Shown: positions 1 through 11,520, counted from the stretch's first letter. The stretch is DNA of 64,000 nt from Micropterus salmoides (GCF_014851395.1 NW_024040040.1:18791000-18854999); one strand, 5' to 3'. Program-made: numbers and translations. The notes: a model not told the origin generated them from the sequence alone.

Positions 1-1085
1 ATCTGCCAAATTTACAAGAGGGGACCAATAATATTGATGTTGTAGTAGACAGCTTTTCACAAAGTTTATATAATTTCCCCTAACTTAATAACTCACAGAC
101 CTCCTTGTTTTATTAAGGGAGTCTGGGGCAGACCACCTCACGCAGAGACAGGAGAACCTGTTTTATTTTCTTAGTTTTTAAGAAAGTATGAAATTGTCCG
201 GTGTTGTCTTATCTTGTGCACTCGGCAGCAAACACGTTCTCCAGCTGAAAACGTCGCCATGAGCGATGCATCGTTTATGATTGTAAAGTCAGGGCACATC
301 TGGAAAGTGTACAGGACCATTGTGTATAATAATTATTTGCTACGCTAACTGCTATTATTAATTCATTGACAGAGGGACAATGTATAGAAAATATTATATC
401 TCAATACGTGAAGTAACATGGTTTCATTAAGCTAGCTTGCTAACTAGCTTATCGAGACGATTATTCATCATCCAGAGAGCCGACCTTTATGAGCCTCCTC
501 TCCAGATGCTCCGGCATAACTGAGGGCCAGGAGAGGTGGATTTGCAAATGCTGCAGTTCACAACCTTTTTGGCTGAGTGAAGAGTCAACTGCTTCCACAC
601 TACTATTGCTGATGTTGTGTTGTTTTATTAACTTTACTGTTCACATCACTTTACTCCATTTAGCTGAGGGTGTTGCTACGGCACGATGACGTCATGAACG
701 AATCGATTATTAAATTACTATCTGCATAGTAGACAGCAAGCAAACTTGCAAAGCTACTTGCATGGCCTGAAAAATATTATGTATATTATAAAAAAATGGT
801 AATTTAAGTAACTCAAGTTCAAGTCAGTCCTATCCAGGTGCATTGCTTTACAGCGACTATAATAGTGCTACATCTTATGCTTAGCAAACTGAACAATATT
901 GCACACACAGCAATTATATTACAAACCTTCTGTTGACTGTGGTGCACCTCTTCATGGAAATTGTAATCTTCTCTTCCACTGTCCAATTTTCCTTTCAACT
1001 ACTTTTAAACTAATGTTATACTAATACAGGTTTGGGGGGAAAAAATTATTTCTTATTAATTACAGACAGGCTTGTAAAATACATT
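1..1085. other. AT-rich non-coding DNA, no gene seen
   Basis: No open frame longer than about 66 codons and no recognisable protein motif occurs here. The stretch around 430-460 is built from overlapping GCTAGC/GCTAAC-type words, which recur in many fish repeats. A full CRE-type palindrome (TGACGTCA) sits at 687-694. I cannot say whether the segment is unique sequence or an old transposon. Confidence 0.6.
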
Positions 1086-1516
1086 GTGGTGTATAACAAC
1101 TGTTAGGTCCCTGTTCGCTAGGGGTAGGGGAGACATAAACCAGATGTTTTTGGTATGGGTGGAAAGGTTATTTATTAAACAGAGGTAAGCAACAAAAGTC
1201 CAAACAGAAATTGGGCAAGTGGGTGCTGCGTAAAACAAAGAACAAAATGTAACCAAAAGAGATCCCTCCTAAACGAGGGATTACTAAACTACAAAAAAAG
1301 AGGAGAACCAAAAACCTCTCTAGTCGTCGTTGTAAACAGAAACACAGGGAGCGCAGTACCCCCTAAACCTAGTGTAACTAATACAATAAATTACTAACAG
1401 GGTGTAAGGGGAATCAGTACTAAACTGGACCCTTAGCCCAATTCTGCAGACCAAACACAAACTACCTAATCGTACAGAACGAAGGTTACGATATGGTAAC
1501 CCTAGTTCTATAAGCA
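1086..1516. other. Non-coding block, probably repeat-derived
   Basis: The block lies directly outside the long inverted repeat that starts at 1517. Read on the minus strand it contains AATAAATAA near 1170-1178, so it could be the 3' end of a transcribed element reading leftward. It has no long open frame and no domain. Assignment to a repeat is an inference from the neighbouring structure. Confidence 0.3.
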
Positions 1517-2009
1517 CAGGCGGAGCCCTCTACTGGAATCTATGGGTACTACCTCCTCCAATCACACGCACGCACTTGCCCACTGAAATTTTATCGTGCA
1601 CATAGCCGACCAATAGGGCCCTATAGCAGCACCCGCGCTGCCAGACAGTGAGAGACCCCCAGAATCGCCCAGCGCGTCCGTGCGAGTCCTCGTGGGCGCG
1701 CTGGGAATGCAGAGCTACAGTAGACTGCTGCATTGCCCAGTTTCCACGGTAAGAACAGCTCGTTTCTCGGCTGTCACGTCGTGAAAGCGGACCATTATGG
1801 CCGGGCGGACTCGCCAGTCAGGCTAGTGAAGTGGACCTCACCCACCCTCTCACACGGTTCTGACTGGGAGAGCGGCGTGGGCCGCGGGGCGAACCGTTAG
1901 CTTAGCGTCAGTGAGCGCAGCGGCGTGTTCAACACGGCTAGCTCAATGGGATGGGGTTGGTGGTGGGGAAGCACTTTTAAGAATGTAATGTGTTTCTAAT
2001 AAACAGTTT

Positions 2010-2255
2010 AACACTCACAAGAATCACCACAGTGTACACACAAGCAGCACATGTTAGAACAGTGGCTTTGTGAACACAACCCTTAGCCTCACCCCAGGAG
2101 TTAACGTTAGCTCTTTGATGAGATAAGTTAACTTAGCTCTTTGAGGAATGTAATTAACATGTTTTACTCAAACGGTTTCCACATTCTCAAAAGCCTTACC
2201 GTAGTTTTACACAAGCAGCACATGTAAAACCATGCTGTCTTGAACACCAGACGGG
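2010..2255 (+). repeat. Diverged direct repeat inside the inverted-repeat element
   Basis: Two segments about 173 bp apart share the block ACACAAGCAGCACATGT followed by a similar sequence ending in GAACAC. The first copy covers about 2010-2085 and the second about 2183-2255. Between them, AACTTAGCTCTTTGA-type words are themselves locally repeated near 2108-2145. This looks like internal duplication within the transposon-like element. Confidence 0.5.
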
Positions 2256-2329
2256 GGATTGTGGCAGCGTCAGCAGTCCTGTCTCCCTCCATAACGGTCA
2301 CTTTGCCAGTCGCTCCCTTCCCCAGCTGC

Positions 2330-2346
2330 GGGGGGGGGGGGGGGGG
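2330..2346. repeat. Poly-G run (17 G)
   Basis: Seventeen consecutive G residues. Such a run can form a quadruplex and is prone to length errors in sequencing and assembly. Confidence 0.9.
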
Positions 2347-2494
2347 TTTGCTACCGATACGTGCGGGTAGCACGTTCTATTGGTCGGCTATGTGCACGAT
2401 AAAATTTCAGTGGGCAAGTGCATACGTGTGATTGGAGGAGGTAGTACCCATAGAGCCCAGTAGAGGTCGGAGCCTGCGTGAGATAGAACAGGAC

Positions 2495-2517
2495 GTGTTA
2501 CTGACTCTCAGTAACAC
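2495..2517 (+). other. Perfect 10-bp stem-loop followed by AATAAA
   Basis: GTGTTACTGA at 2495-2504 pairs perfectly with TCAGTAACAC at 2508-2517 across a 3-nt loop, and AATAAA follows directly. It lies 19 bases beyond the right arm of the inverted-repeat element. It could be the RNA 3' end of a retroelement or a chance hairpin. Confidence 0.5.
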
Positions 2518-2597
2518 AATAAAACAAAAAGGGTTTTCCACTAAGGACATGCACACACAGACTTAAATATAATGACCAGCACGGAAGCAAACTACAT

Positions 2598-2880
2598 GGG
2601 TAACGGTAGCTGCCTCGACACAGCAGCAGACAAGCCCATTTAACCCGGAGGAGCTTGAAGGCACTCTTGCAGGCAGCTCAGGGATTGGAGCAGCTTTGTT
2701 GCAGCGGTCCAATCAGGTATCTCTGATGTGGGAGGCGGGACCAGCCAGAACTTCCTTGGAAACCAGCCAATCCCCAGCCGGAAATCTTGCAGCCTTGTTA
2801 CCATGTAGAGAAAAACAGCAGGGATATACACAGACGGCTGCCCCCGGTAGCTGTAACATAAATACAGTATTTTTCAATTA
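2598..2880. other. GC-richer stretch with CCAAT and GC-box-like motifs, no gene
   Basis: Within about 100 bp lie GTCCAATCAG (about 2708), GGGAGGCGGGA (about 2730) and AGCCAATCC (about 2764), a combination typical of vertebrate or retroelement promoters. No TATA box or following open frame supports a gene start. It may belong to the repeat cluster to the left. Confidence 0.25.
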
Positions 2881-3849
2881 GTAAAGACGCCTCACCAAAA
2901 CTTTTAAATAATAATAAAATATATAAAATATAAAATAATAAAACTCCCTCAAAAACGTATTCTCATTCTCATTCTCAATATTGGTCAAGACTGGCATCAT
3001 TTCTTGGGTCACAAAATGTTAATAAAATGCCTTTCTATACCTTCTGTAAAACTCTTGATAAATACCTCCTAATTTTAATTTCTGCGTAGAGACAATTTTT
3101 GTCATTGAGGTTTACGAAAACACTTAGATTATGTCAAATATACATTGCCAACAAGCTTTTTCTGAGTTGACATTTTGGAGATGTGAGGTTTTCGCCCATC
3201 AGTGACACACACAAACAGACACTCACACGCACCTCCTCTATTTCCCACAACCATAACCCCTGCATTCTCCCTCCATTGTTCCTCCACTGCTAGTCATTAC
3301 CATCATAAAGGCTGTGAGGATATGCATGGTTTCATTCACAAAATCATCTCCCAGTGTATGGGTGATGAAATCTAGGGAGGAGTAAGGAGCGGGAAAAAAC
3401 TACCCCAGGAGCAACAACTAAATGAAAACAGCAGTCTCAACCCAAAGCATGTTCACTCAAGCAGGAACTCCCAGAACAAAGGGGCTGTTGTGTGTTTTCA
3501 ACAACCCTGGTGTTGTACGGGGGCCTTGACCTTAGTTGAGCTTGACCCTAACCTGTAAGAGAAGGGGTTGTTTGTTTGGAAATGACACATTACACCTCAT
3601 GTGTTGGACGACAAAGCTACTGTCAGTCAGTGCACCACAGCGAAGCTTTGATTCTGGGGCATCACTGATGATGATGATGCTCATGAGCTGGTAAATTAAA
3701 ATTTTGTCTCTATGTCTGGATGTTTTTCATCAGGATAGGATTTTTCAAAACCATCCTTAAATAATGAAACAGTTATATATTGTAATTATGTGATTTCGTC
3801 ATGCGTGATATTCATCATGTGTGATGATCACATCATCATGTGATACTCA
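2881..3849. other. Bland AT-rich DNA, no gene
   Basis: The left end (2900-2945) is AAAATA/AATAAT low complexity, followed by a short ATTCTC repeat (2959-2977). A tandem GATGAT lies near 3668-3680, and TCATGTGTGATGATCACATC-type palindromic words lie near 3814-3840. Nothing else is recognisable. Confidence 0.6.
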
Positions 3850-4135
3850 TCTCTTCTGAGAACACTTTCTTTTATAACACCTCTAACCCCTAACCTCTAA
3901 CATGCACTACCTGTGCTCTTCTTCCACTGTCGCCTTACATCTCAGTTGTCTTGATTGCACTATTTGTGAACTCTCATTACTTCCCCTAGGTATCTATCAC
4001 ATCGATGCTGTATGTGTTAAGATCTCTTATTAGTATTATTTCTGCTCTTGTTACTCGTAAATCTCTTACTTTACTGATGCGTATATGTTGTTCCTCAAAT
4101 GTAAGTCACTTTGAATAAATAAATGTAAATATACA
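3850..4135 (+). repeat. L2/SINE-like retroposon 3' tail
   Basis: The segment ends with AATGTAAGTCACTTTGAATA (from about 4098), which closely resembles the conserved 3' tail shared by fish L2-type LINEs and their SINEs (AAGTCGCTTTGGATAAA...). The preceding 200 bp of pyrimidine-rich text is compatible with the end of such an element. It is 5'-truncated and carries no open reading frame. The family assignment is from memory, and the left boundary is uncertain. Confidence 0.55.
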
Positions 4136-6880
4136 TTTCATTGTTGGTTTTCCATCCACCTACTTGTTTATGTGCAGTTAAAGAAATTGACAAAGATAGC
4201 GTAAATTAGCATATTTAGCCTTTTCATAGTTAAACACATGACTTGTAGCTTATGTAGTAGAAACCGGTAATTCTGCCTCTTTCATGATGATAGGATCATG
4301 ATGCATATGATTGAAAAACCTCATCAAATTACATTATATTTATGCAGGGGATTTCTAAATGTGTCATCTTATCATCTACGTGGGTAAATCAAACAGCAAG
4401 AAATGTCACAATGATGGGATTAAATAGAATTTGGTAGTTTCCTTTAAAAGATAAAGCTGGTGTTATTTGATCTTTTTGTTATTGTCAACAAATTCTTTGA
4501 AAAAAACAAACCAGAAAATGTGAACTGAGATGGCTCCGTGGCATTAAAACCAGTCAATAATGCTGAAGAAAAAACAGGCCACAAATATATAGTTTCATTT
4601 TTAAAAGCAGCACAGGAACCTCTTTAAACAGCTGGGCACAGCAAACGGTATGCAAACAGGAGTAAATAGTGCATTTGTTGGGGACTATATTCAGCAGTGG
4701 ATTAATACGAACGGGTGCACTATTGAGCATTTATAGTTGCAGGACAGTGTATGTGGGAAGTAATCGCAATAAACTACAGTGCCCATGTTCATGGTAATGG
4801 AGAAACATGTCACCCTGTGCTAAAGTGTGCCTAATAAGTGTGTTTTAACAGTTTTGTGCTCTATGGCACAGGGGAAAAAATAAAGGATATTAGGAATTTG
4901 ATTAGCGTACAGGATCAATTCATTTTAAATATTTTGTGTGACTTGTTGACAATAAGAAAATTATAAAATATCCCCATCATATCTGGCTGAAGTAGGTAAA
5001 AACTGACATGGTAAGCTGGTGGATTGAATCAATTGTTCGCAGTGAGCGGTCAGCTGAACTGCAAATACCTTGCTAGTGTTTTTAGTTGTTGTCTACTCTA
5101 CACTGGTGAGTGAGGCTCCCCCACTGCCCCGCAAGACTATGAACATGAGGTGGCACTCTGTGCATGCTGGGCCTTCAGGCCTGCTGGGAAACATAGTGAA
5201 TTTGAACAATGCTTTCCTTGAGAGGGAAGGCAGGCACAGAGAGGATCTGAGCACAACCTTCTCACCTTAAGAGTGGAATAAACTGCACGCAGCTAAAGCT
5301 ACCGGCACCAGAAAAGTAATCAAATCAAGTCAACAATGAAACAATATGGGGTAACATTCTCTAATTCCTAAAAATATATCCTGCAAGATATCTTGATTGT
5401 TACGTGCCATGCCAATCAACATCCACCTTAAGGAGTTTCAACATCAAGACATTTATATAGACTGGCTCCTGCAAGCACTTAGACAAATGCAATTTCGGTT
5501 TATCGTGCAGAACATACTTTAGCAATCATCTCATTTTCCACTTGGTCTCCCCCTCACGTTCCCAATCTATATTATTTTCACATGCCAATATGGTGATCAT
5601 ACAGCTCATCCACCGGAAGGGAGAGGGATTTGTGTACAGGTTCTCATGGCGAATGTTGAGCCTGTGCTATCAGTGCAGGGTGGATGAAAAACACACATGC
5701 ACTGACATAATGTGCATGCATACAGGCAAAACTACTTTTGTTTTAAATTGTTTCATAGACATATAACTTACCACTTAAATGCAAAGGGATACACAAATAT
5801 GCAAAATATAGTGCTTTTACTGGTGTTCAGTATGTATGCTTAAACTTGCATGTTAACAGAGATGTAACACAGTAAACTGCAATTGCCAACATGCATTTTC
5901 TCATTTACAATGTGTGGAAATACAAATGTATAACTTAAAATAAATTTTTATTCAAATCTTGAATCAAGTCATTTTCAGCATAAGAGCTCAGCAATTTAAC
6001 CATTTATTGTTTTATTTAAAGGGACACTTCGACAAATATCAGTTTACTTGTCATGAGGAGCACTACTCAACCTAGTCTAGGAAAATACATCATCCAGTGA
6101 TGTGATAGTGATGTCATGTTGGTTAAGTTAAGGTTAAGTTAAGTTTTTTTGTGTGTGATGAATGACAGTGAGAACGCCACAGCTTTTGATGCATCAATTC
6201 TTTTTTTTTTAAATCAATCCCTTGCAAGTCACCAACTTTATAGTACAATACTAAATAATTGAAGTGATCCTTTAATTATTTAGAGGAGAAATCAGTATGT
6301 AGTTTACATTTTATCTTCTTTTTCTGCTACCGGAAGCAATGTTGGAGGACCTGGTTTCCAGCAAACTGTGGTGATCATTGTCTTATTGCAGATGGAAACA
6401 GCAACGTTTGGATGCATGGGGATATAAATCAGTGATAATCAAATTAAACCAATCTGCTACTTTTAAAAAAGTCCATTGACTGTTCAATGAATCATTGTAA
6501 AAACGGAACATACTCATGTGAAAAATTATACATTCATACATGGACATGAGTTAACACACCAAGGTATAGCCTGCTCACATATGTATATGCATATATTATA
6601 ATCATGCCAAGACACATGTGCACTGACTGTAGGTATACACAAATTACAGGTCATACTACATACTGATGCCCTCACAGGTACATTCCACATTCACAAAATA
6701 TTAAAACTCTCTTGCAATAATTAATGGAGAAATGTAGATAATTGCCTTCCACTTCTCTCCCAGCAGCTTCAGCAGGGCTCCTTCTGACAATCAAACCAGC
6801 GCTGATTGTTTCAATATGTATGCTTGTTTAAATATTTCACTTGTGATATGTAATATGCAGGGGGAGTACAGCAGTGAAAT
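4136..6880. other. AT-rich non-coding DNA, no gene
   Basis: Open frames are short and unrelated to any known protein. The segment contains AAGTTAAGGTTAAGTTAAG short repeats near 6123-6145 and a T run near 6201-6210. No boundary-defined repeat or RNA gene was seen. Confidence 0.6.
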
Positions 6881-8400
6881 AGCCCTCAGATGGTGAGCTT
6901 GATTATTAGGGTGCAGTTTTCTCCCCCTTCTTCACTCCTACCCTCCCTTCGGTTTTGCACACCTTGCAGACCTGCGTTTACCGCTGACTTCTGAACGCCT
7001 TTGTTAAACAGCCATTTACACCCGCGTCCTATGAATACATTTCCTGGGGGTGAATTCCATAATTTTTCATGTGCCAACTTGATGGATCGTCCCGATTTTA
7101 GATCCCAACTTTGACAAGCAGCCGAGGAGGGACCACACCACTGCGGAGTGGCCCTTTGTTTTGCATTGCAGCCCATTTACTGATAGACAATAAATCTTCC
7201 CCATGCAAATTTTTATCTCCCTTAAGTGTATGATGCTTCCTGAAGGTTAACATGGATTGTGATGGAATTTGGCATTTTAGCCACAAATGGTGTCCGTGCT
7301 TGTCCTCACGAGGAAATAAGCCATGCAGATAAACTGGCAATAGAGTCTGGGATTAGTGACGATGAGTGATTTTATGTTGGTTGTTACAATTTGATGGCTC
7401 TTCCGCAGTAAATGCTTGAAATAAAACCCATTAAAGTTTTTAGTGTACACTGTCTCTACACTCACCCGTACTTTTACAAAACCATCTAAAATTGCCCCTT
7501 CAGGATTCCTATGAGCCATTATGCATTGTGTGTATGTGTACGTGTGTGTGCGTGTGTGTGTGTAGCTATGCGTGCATGTGATTAAAATGAACCCGCCAGC
7601 TTGAGTACCTGCAAGCGGCGAGCCTGCGCACAGAAGGAGGCACAACAAAAGCGGGCGGGCCATTCTCCCTCTGATAAACAGACATAATTCAAATGTCAGC
7701 ATTTGAATGTCATCCTCAAAGAGCCCTCTCCATCAGCGCTCGAGTCATTACAGACGATAGGGGGGGAGGAAAGGGAGGGGGACATTGTTTCATCTGTTTG
7801 AGCTTTCTACCCCTCTAATTATTAAAGCGCTTTTCTTCCTCTCCCCCCCTTTGAAAACGCACAGAGGGAGAAAGAGATTAGAAGTATTGTTGCCTTTTGA
7901 CAATTCTATCCCCCCCCCTCTCCATACAGGTTGAGTTTTAATTTGTGGCCGTTGAAGAAACAGCCCAGATGGCGAGGCACAACTCGTCATCCCTCTGTCT
8001 ATCTTCCCTCTATACCTTTCTCTCCCTCAGAACCAGCACCGGATAACAAAGATATGCAGATGAGGCGGAGGCGGCGAGCTTTGGATCGGAGCCAGAGAGA
8101 TCGCCTCTCACAATAGCGGCGAACAAATTGATGTGTCCTGCAAACTGTGCCACAGTAGCAGCGGGTTACTCTGTGGCCTGCCAAAACCGTCAGTCCACCA
8201 TGCCAGGCGGTGTGCCCCCGGTGGCAAAGTGAGGACATCAGCTGCTGAGCGATTGCCAGAGGCCTGTGACACAATATGTAGCATCGGTGTCAACGATGTC
8301 ATTAGACACAGAACGATGCTGCCAGCAAACTCATTAGCCCGAGTGGAAGTGACCCAACTCTTCGTATAGCAACAACATGAGCAACAAATGCACTTCTAAA
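6881..8400. promoter_or_regulatory. GC-richer block, possible conserved non-coding region
   Basis: The base composition rises here, and unique-looking sequence is interrupted by a TG microsatellite (about 7526-7564) and C/G-rich runs (7759-7785, 7910-7921). Open frames on both strands are mutually overlapping, none is clearly better than the others, and no splice-framed exon is convincing. The region around 7590-8370 has the texture of conserved regulatory DNA, but conservation cannot be tested here. Confidence 0.25.
7526..7564. repeat. Imperfect (TG)n microsatellite
   Basis: A TG dinucleotide repeat interrupted by TATG, TACG and TGCG. Confidence 0.85.
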
Positions 8401-9898
8401 GGACACTTCGAACGCTTTGATAGTTTTCAAGTGCTGCAATTCCTCCCAGTGTGGGGGTTATTGGGTCACATTGACAAGATGTAGCATGAATTATAGGACT
8501 ATAGTGAGCCACATATTATGCCAAGTGGCATGTCTACTATTAGGTGTAGAAAGGTTCAGAAAAACGTGAAAATATACTGGTGCGCTGCAAAAACTTTTAT
8601 GGGAAATGTACCAGTAGGCTACTTTTCTTGACTTTTGTTCGATAGCAGCATTGAGATGTTACTGACTTTACAGTGGCCCCTGATTGCTTAAATAATGATG
8701 TCATACATTCGCAGTAGGGACAAATGATGGAAGAAATTTAAAATGTCCAATGAGGGAAAAAAAGGAGACAGGTGGTTTGAAAAGCAAGTGTCTATGTGAA
8801 TGTCCTCAACCACAGCAGCCATCTCCTCTCCATGGGGGTAAAAGTTGCCAAATTGATACTTGAGTACATACTAATTCAATGCAGTATGTGCTACATCATT
8901 ACTGTCATAGTAGCCTATATTGTTCAAACAGATAGCAGACAAAGAAATCAAGATAATTTATACTGATAGGAAATGATTCAATACTTACAATACTCAATAA
9001 AACCTCACAAAGAGACATAAACATTTTATTAATATATACTTTCTGTTTTCCAAGAGTCACAACCAACATTTTATTTCCTTTTTCCAGCTGTGAGCAGCTC
9101 CTTTCCTTTCTTTGTACATTGCATTGAATTGTGAGAATAGTGTCACTCAAATATCTACTGTGCTAAGAATTAATACTGTGTGCCTTGAGTATACTTTGTA
9201 TATTTTGTCAGTCTTTCTAGTGTGAATACATTACATACCCAAAACGTGCAGAGAATTAGTATGTAGCGTGGATTTGGGGCATGCCTTCACACCTGAGCTG
9301 AAACATTTTTCAGTGGGTAGGACTGTGGAGTCATTGGTATTAATGAAAAAAATCATCAGTACCAGCAGATATAATTGTCTTTTTGAGCTACAGTGCAGTG
9401 CAAACCATATTTACTCACTCACCAAAATAATGACATCTGGGCATAGATATATATGCAGTATCACTTTTTTCTTAAATATTCTATAACAAAGTGTAAGACT
9501 TTGACTGATGATACATTTTCTCACTGGCTACTCATTGTGTAATGTGACAAATCTGACAAAAGTGAGCACCACTGGTGCACAGTCTCTTGGAAATACGTTG
9601 ACTGTATACTATTCCAGCTCTTCTGAGGGCTGATCCTCCGTGTAAGTATTCATCCAGAGAGGAGGCTCAACCAGATCATCCAAGCAGGAGACCATACAGG
9701 CCTGCAGAGACACCAATAGGCCCCTGGTGGGCTCTCTGTGTCTCTACCTCCATCTTTGATGCGTAATGAGTCTCCCTGCTTTCTTGCAATCAGCACAAAT
9801 CAATATACATGTAACAAACATGTCTTATCCCCTTCTGATGAATAGTCGGGGTGGGGAGATAGCAAGAGAATGTGTGTGTGTGGGGGGGGAGGGAGGGG
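8401..9898. other. Non-coding DNA, no gene
   Basis: Mostly AT-rich and unremarkable. A possible stem AGAGACAC/GTGTCTCT brackets about 9702-9745. A G-rich tract (9880-9898) adjoins the hairpin that follows. Confidence 0.6.
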
Positions 9899-9930
9899 TG
9901 AGGGTGGAGATAATCATATCTCCACCCTCA
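9899..9930. other. Perfect 14-bp inverted repeat (hairpin)
   Basis: TGAGGGTGGAGATA at 9899-9912 is the exact reverse complement of 9917-9930, separated by the 4-nt loop ATCA. It directly follows a G-rich microsatellite-like tract. No known RNA family is recognised in it. Confidence 0.7.
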
Positions 9931-10904
9931 GTCAATAAGCCTACGCCTCATTACCAATGCATGAGAGAGGGCTGTGGGGGGAGAAAGAGATGGAGACAGT
10001 ATGCACTCACATACTCACACTGTCATTACCTTAAATTAGCGGCAGAACATGATTATCCCTAACTTAATGCCACTCTATTCATATACGAAAACAGTCTGGT
10101 GTCATCTCTGAGGAGGAGAGAACGTACTGGACCAAATGTGTACTGTCATTACTACTGTCACGTTGAACAAATTGCCACAGAATATTTATGTTTTGCTAAA
10201 AATATTCTCTGCTCCAGCAGAAGTCGAACTATAACTCTCACTTTGTGTTTTAGCAGTGTAAAAGGTCATAACTGCAAGATGTTCCCTCCCACACCATATT
10301 ATTATGACTCAGGTTTAAAAGTTGCTCTTTTTGGAGTAGGAGACAGAGCTTACTTAATTGCAGTGATTCAGAATATCATTCATTGCCTGAATACTCATCT
10401 CGCACAAGCTGACAGTGAACAAAATGTGAGGTAGAAATGATACGGTCACTGACCCCAGTAACTGTGAAATACTGGATTTCTGCATGATATTTGGGTAATT
10501 TGTTATTCTGCAGCAGACTGTTGCCAGCTGTGTGTAAGTTCAAACTTACCGTAGTTATAACACAAATAATATAACGCTTAGTAAATTCTGTGTAAAGCCA
10601 TTCTGTGTGGGCCCCTCCCCACATCCACGGCTATTCATTCTAGTATCTCTGTGGGCCCTCCTCGCATTAGGGGGCCCTATATACTAAGTACTCAGTACTG
10701 GACCCATCAGCCTAATATTTTTGGTGCACATTCATGACTGTGTGCTCAAGGACCTCTTATGGTTGCTTTAGCATCTCATTTTACAACACTGTAATATGGC
10801 ATGTATGATATACAGATATGTGAGAGATCACATGTGAAAACATCAATTTCACATGAACTACGACATGTGCTTGAATAGTGTGCTTGTATCTTCCACGTCT
10901 GTGT
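9931..10904. other. Non-coding DNA, no gene
   Basis: No coding signal. Around 10607-10680 two GGGCCC-bearing segments face each other (GGGCCCTC and GGGGGCCC), a weak inverted repeat. The rest is bland. Confidence 0.6.
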
Positions 10905-10955
10905 GAATGGTGTCCTTTTTGGGGGGTGAATCGAGGGTCTAAGGATAGTGGGCGT
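10905..10955 (+). repeat. Fragment of an L2-like 3' tail
   Basis: GAATCGAGGGTCTAAGGATA (from about 10928) matches in order the corresponding part of the element at 56.4 kb (AATCGAGGATCTAAAGATAG). In both, a T/G-rich run precedes this block. A poly-A stretch follows at 10959-10970. The copy is short and truncated at both ends. Confidence 0.5.
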
Positions 10956-11120
10956 TGTAAAAAAAAAAAAAGGAGAAAAAAAAAGACTTGTCTTGACATT
11001 TAATATCCAAAGTTATCTGAAAAAAGACAATGTTTAAATTTTACCAAATCTTTAAAATACATAACATCTACACATTCTTTCACCAGAATCATTGAAATGT
11101 GTTCTTCTGTGGATCAGAGT
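10956..11120. other. A-rich then bland DNA
   Basis: Two A runs (10959-10970 and 10976-10984) are followed by AT-rich text without features. Confidence 0.6.
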
Positions 11121-11520
11121 TAGGAGGAGTCAGCATGTTGGGTGAAGTGGAGGCTTTCTCTTGCCGATTTTCTGGTGTCTTTGCTTACATTTTCCTTCAC
11201 AGATCCTCCAAGTTCAGGCTTTTAGCTCTCACAGCTTCCAGGGGTCATCTCTCCTGAGGCTTTCAGGGGCCGCCAAGTCCCCCCAAAAGACCCCTGATCC
11301 AGAGGGTCCCCAGAGTTTGCCTAATTCAGCCAGATTGACGGATACTAATGGCGTGGAAGCCTCTCATCCCATGGAGACGGCCTACTAGGGCAGAGAGCCG
11401 AGGGGAGACCAGGAAACTAGCCAACTAGCGGCTGACTTATTAGCGAGATTGGCTAGTCTATATGAGGCTGTGGGGTGCTGTGCCGATATGCAAATGTCAC
11501 GTTGTCTTCTTCTCCAATCA
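11121..11520. promoter_or_regulatory. Candidate enhancer block with octamer motif and 9-bp inverted repeat
   Basis: ACTAGCCAA (11416-11424) and TTGGCTAGT (11449-11457) form a perfect inverted repeat, and a consensus POU octamer ATGCAAAT lies at 11488-11495. A pyrimidine tract ending in CACAG at about 11202 precedes an open frame that ends at 11388, so a terminal exon was considered. The frame shows no recognisable protein feature and I favour a regulatory block. Function and conservation are inferred. Confidence 0.3.

Larger units (their letters stand above)
1517..2476. mobile_element. Element bounded by a 100-bp inverted repeat
   Basis: Positions 1517-1616 and 2377-2476 are inverted copies of each other, 100 bp each with no gaps and about 8 mismatches by eye. 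Both arms begin with CAGGC and hold two CCAAT boxes (CCAATCACACG and GACCAATAG). The interior is GC-rich from about 1620 to 1910 and then AT-rich. It holds a diverged direct repeat (about 2010-2085 against 2183-2255) and a run of G at 2330-2346. Long terminal inverted repeats of this kind fit a non-autonomous DNA transposon or foldback element. No clear target-site duplication is visible outside the arms, and no transposase reading frame is present. Confidence 0.55.

Noticed and set aside
1517..2476. Interpretation as a long terminal repeat retrotransposon
   Set aside because: The flanking copies are inverted, not direct, and there is no primer-binding site or coding region between them.
7277..7702. 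141-codon minus-strand frame with a hydrophobic start
   Set aside because: It runs through a TG microsatellite (giving Thr/His/Tyr repeats) and has no family resemblance.
9899..9930. miRNA precursor
   Set aside because: The stem is only 14 bp with a 4-nt loop, too short for a usual Drosha substrate, and no known miRNA sequence is recognised.
11203..11388. Possible terminal exon after CTTCACAG
   Set aside because: The 61-residue frame has no recognisable feature, and the octamer and inverted repeat immediately downstream favour a regulatory block.
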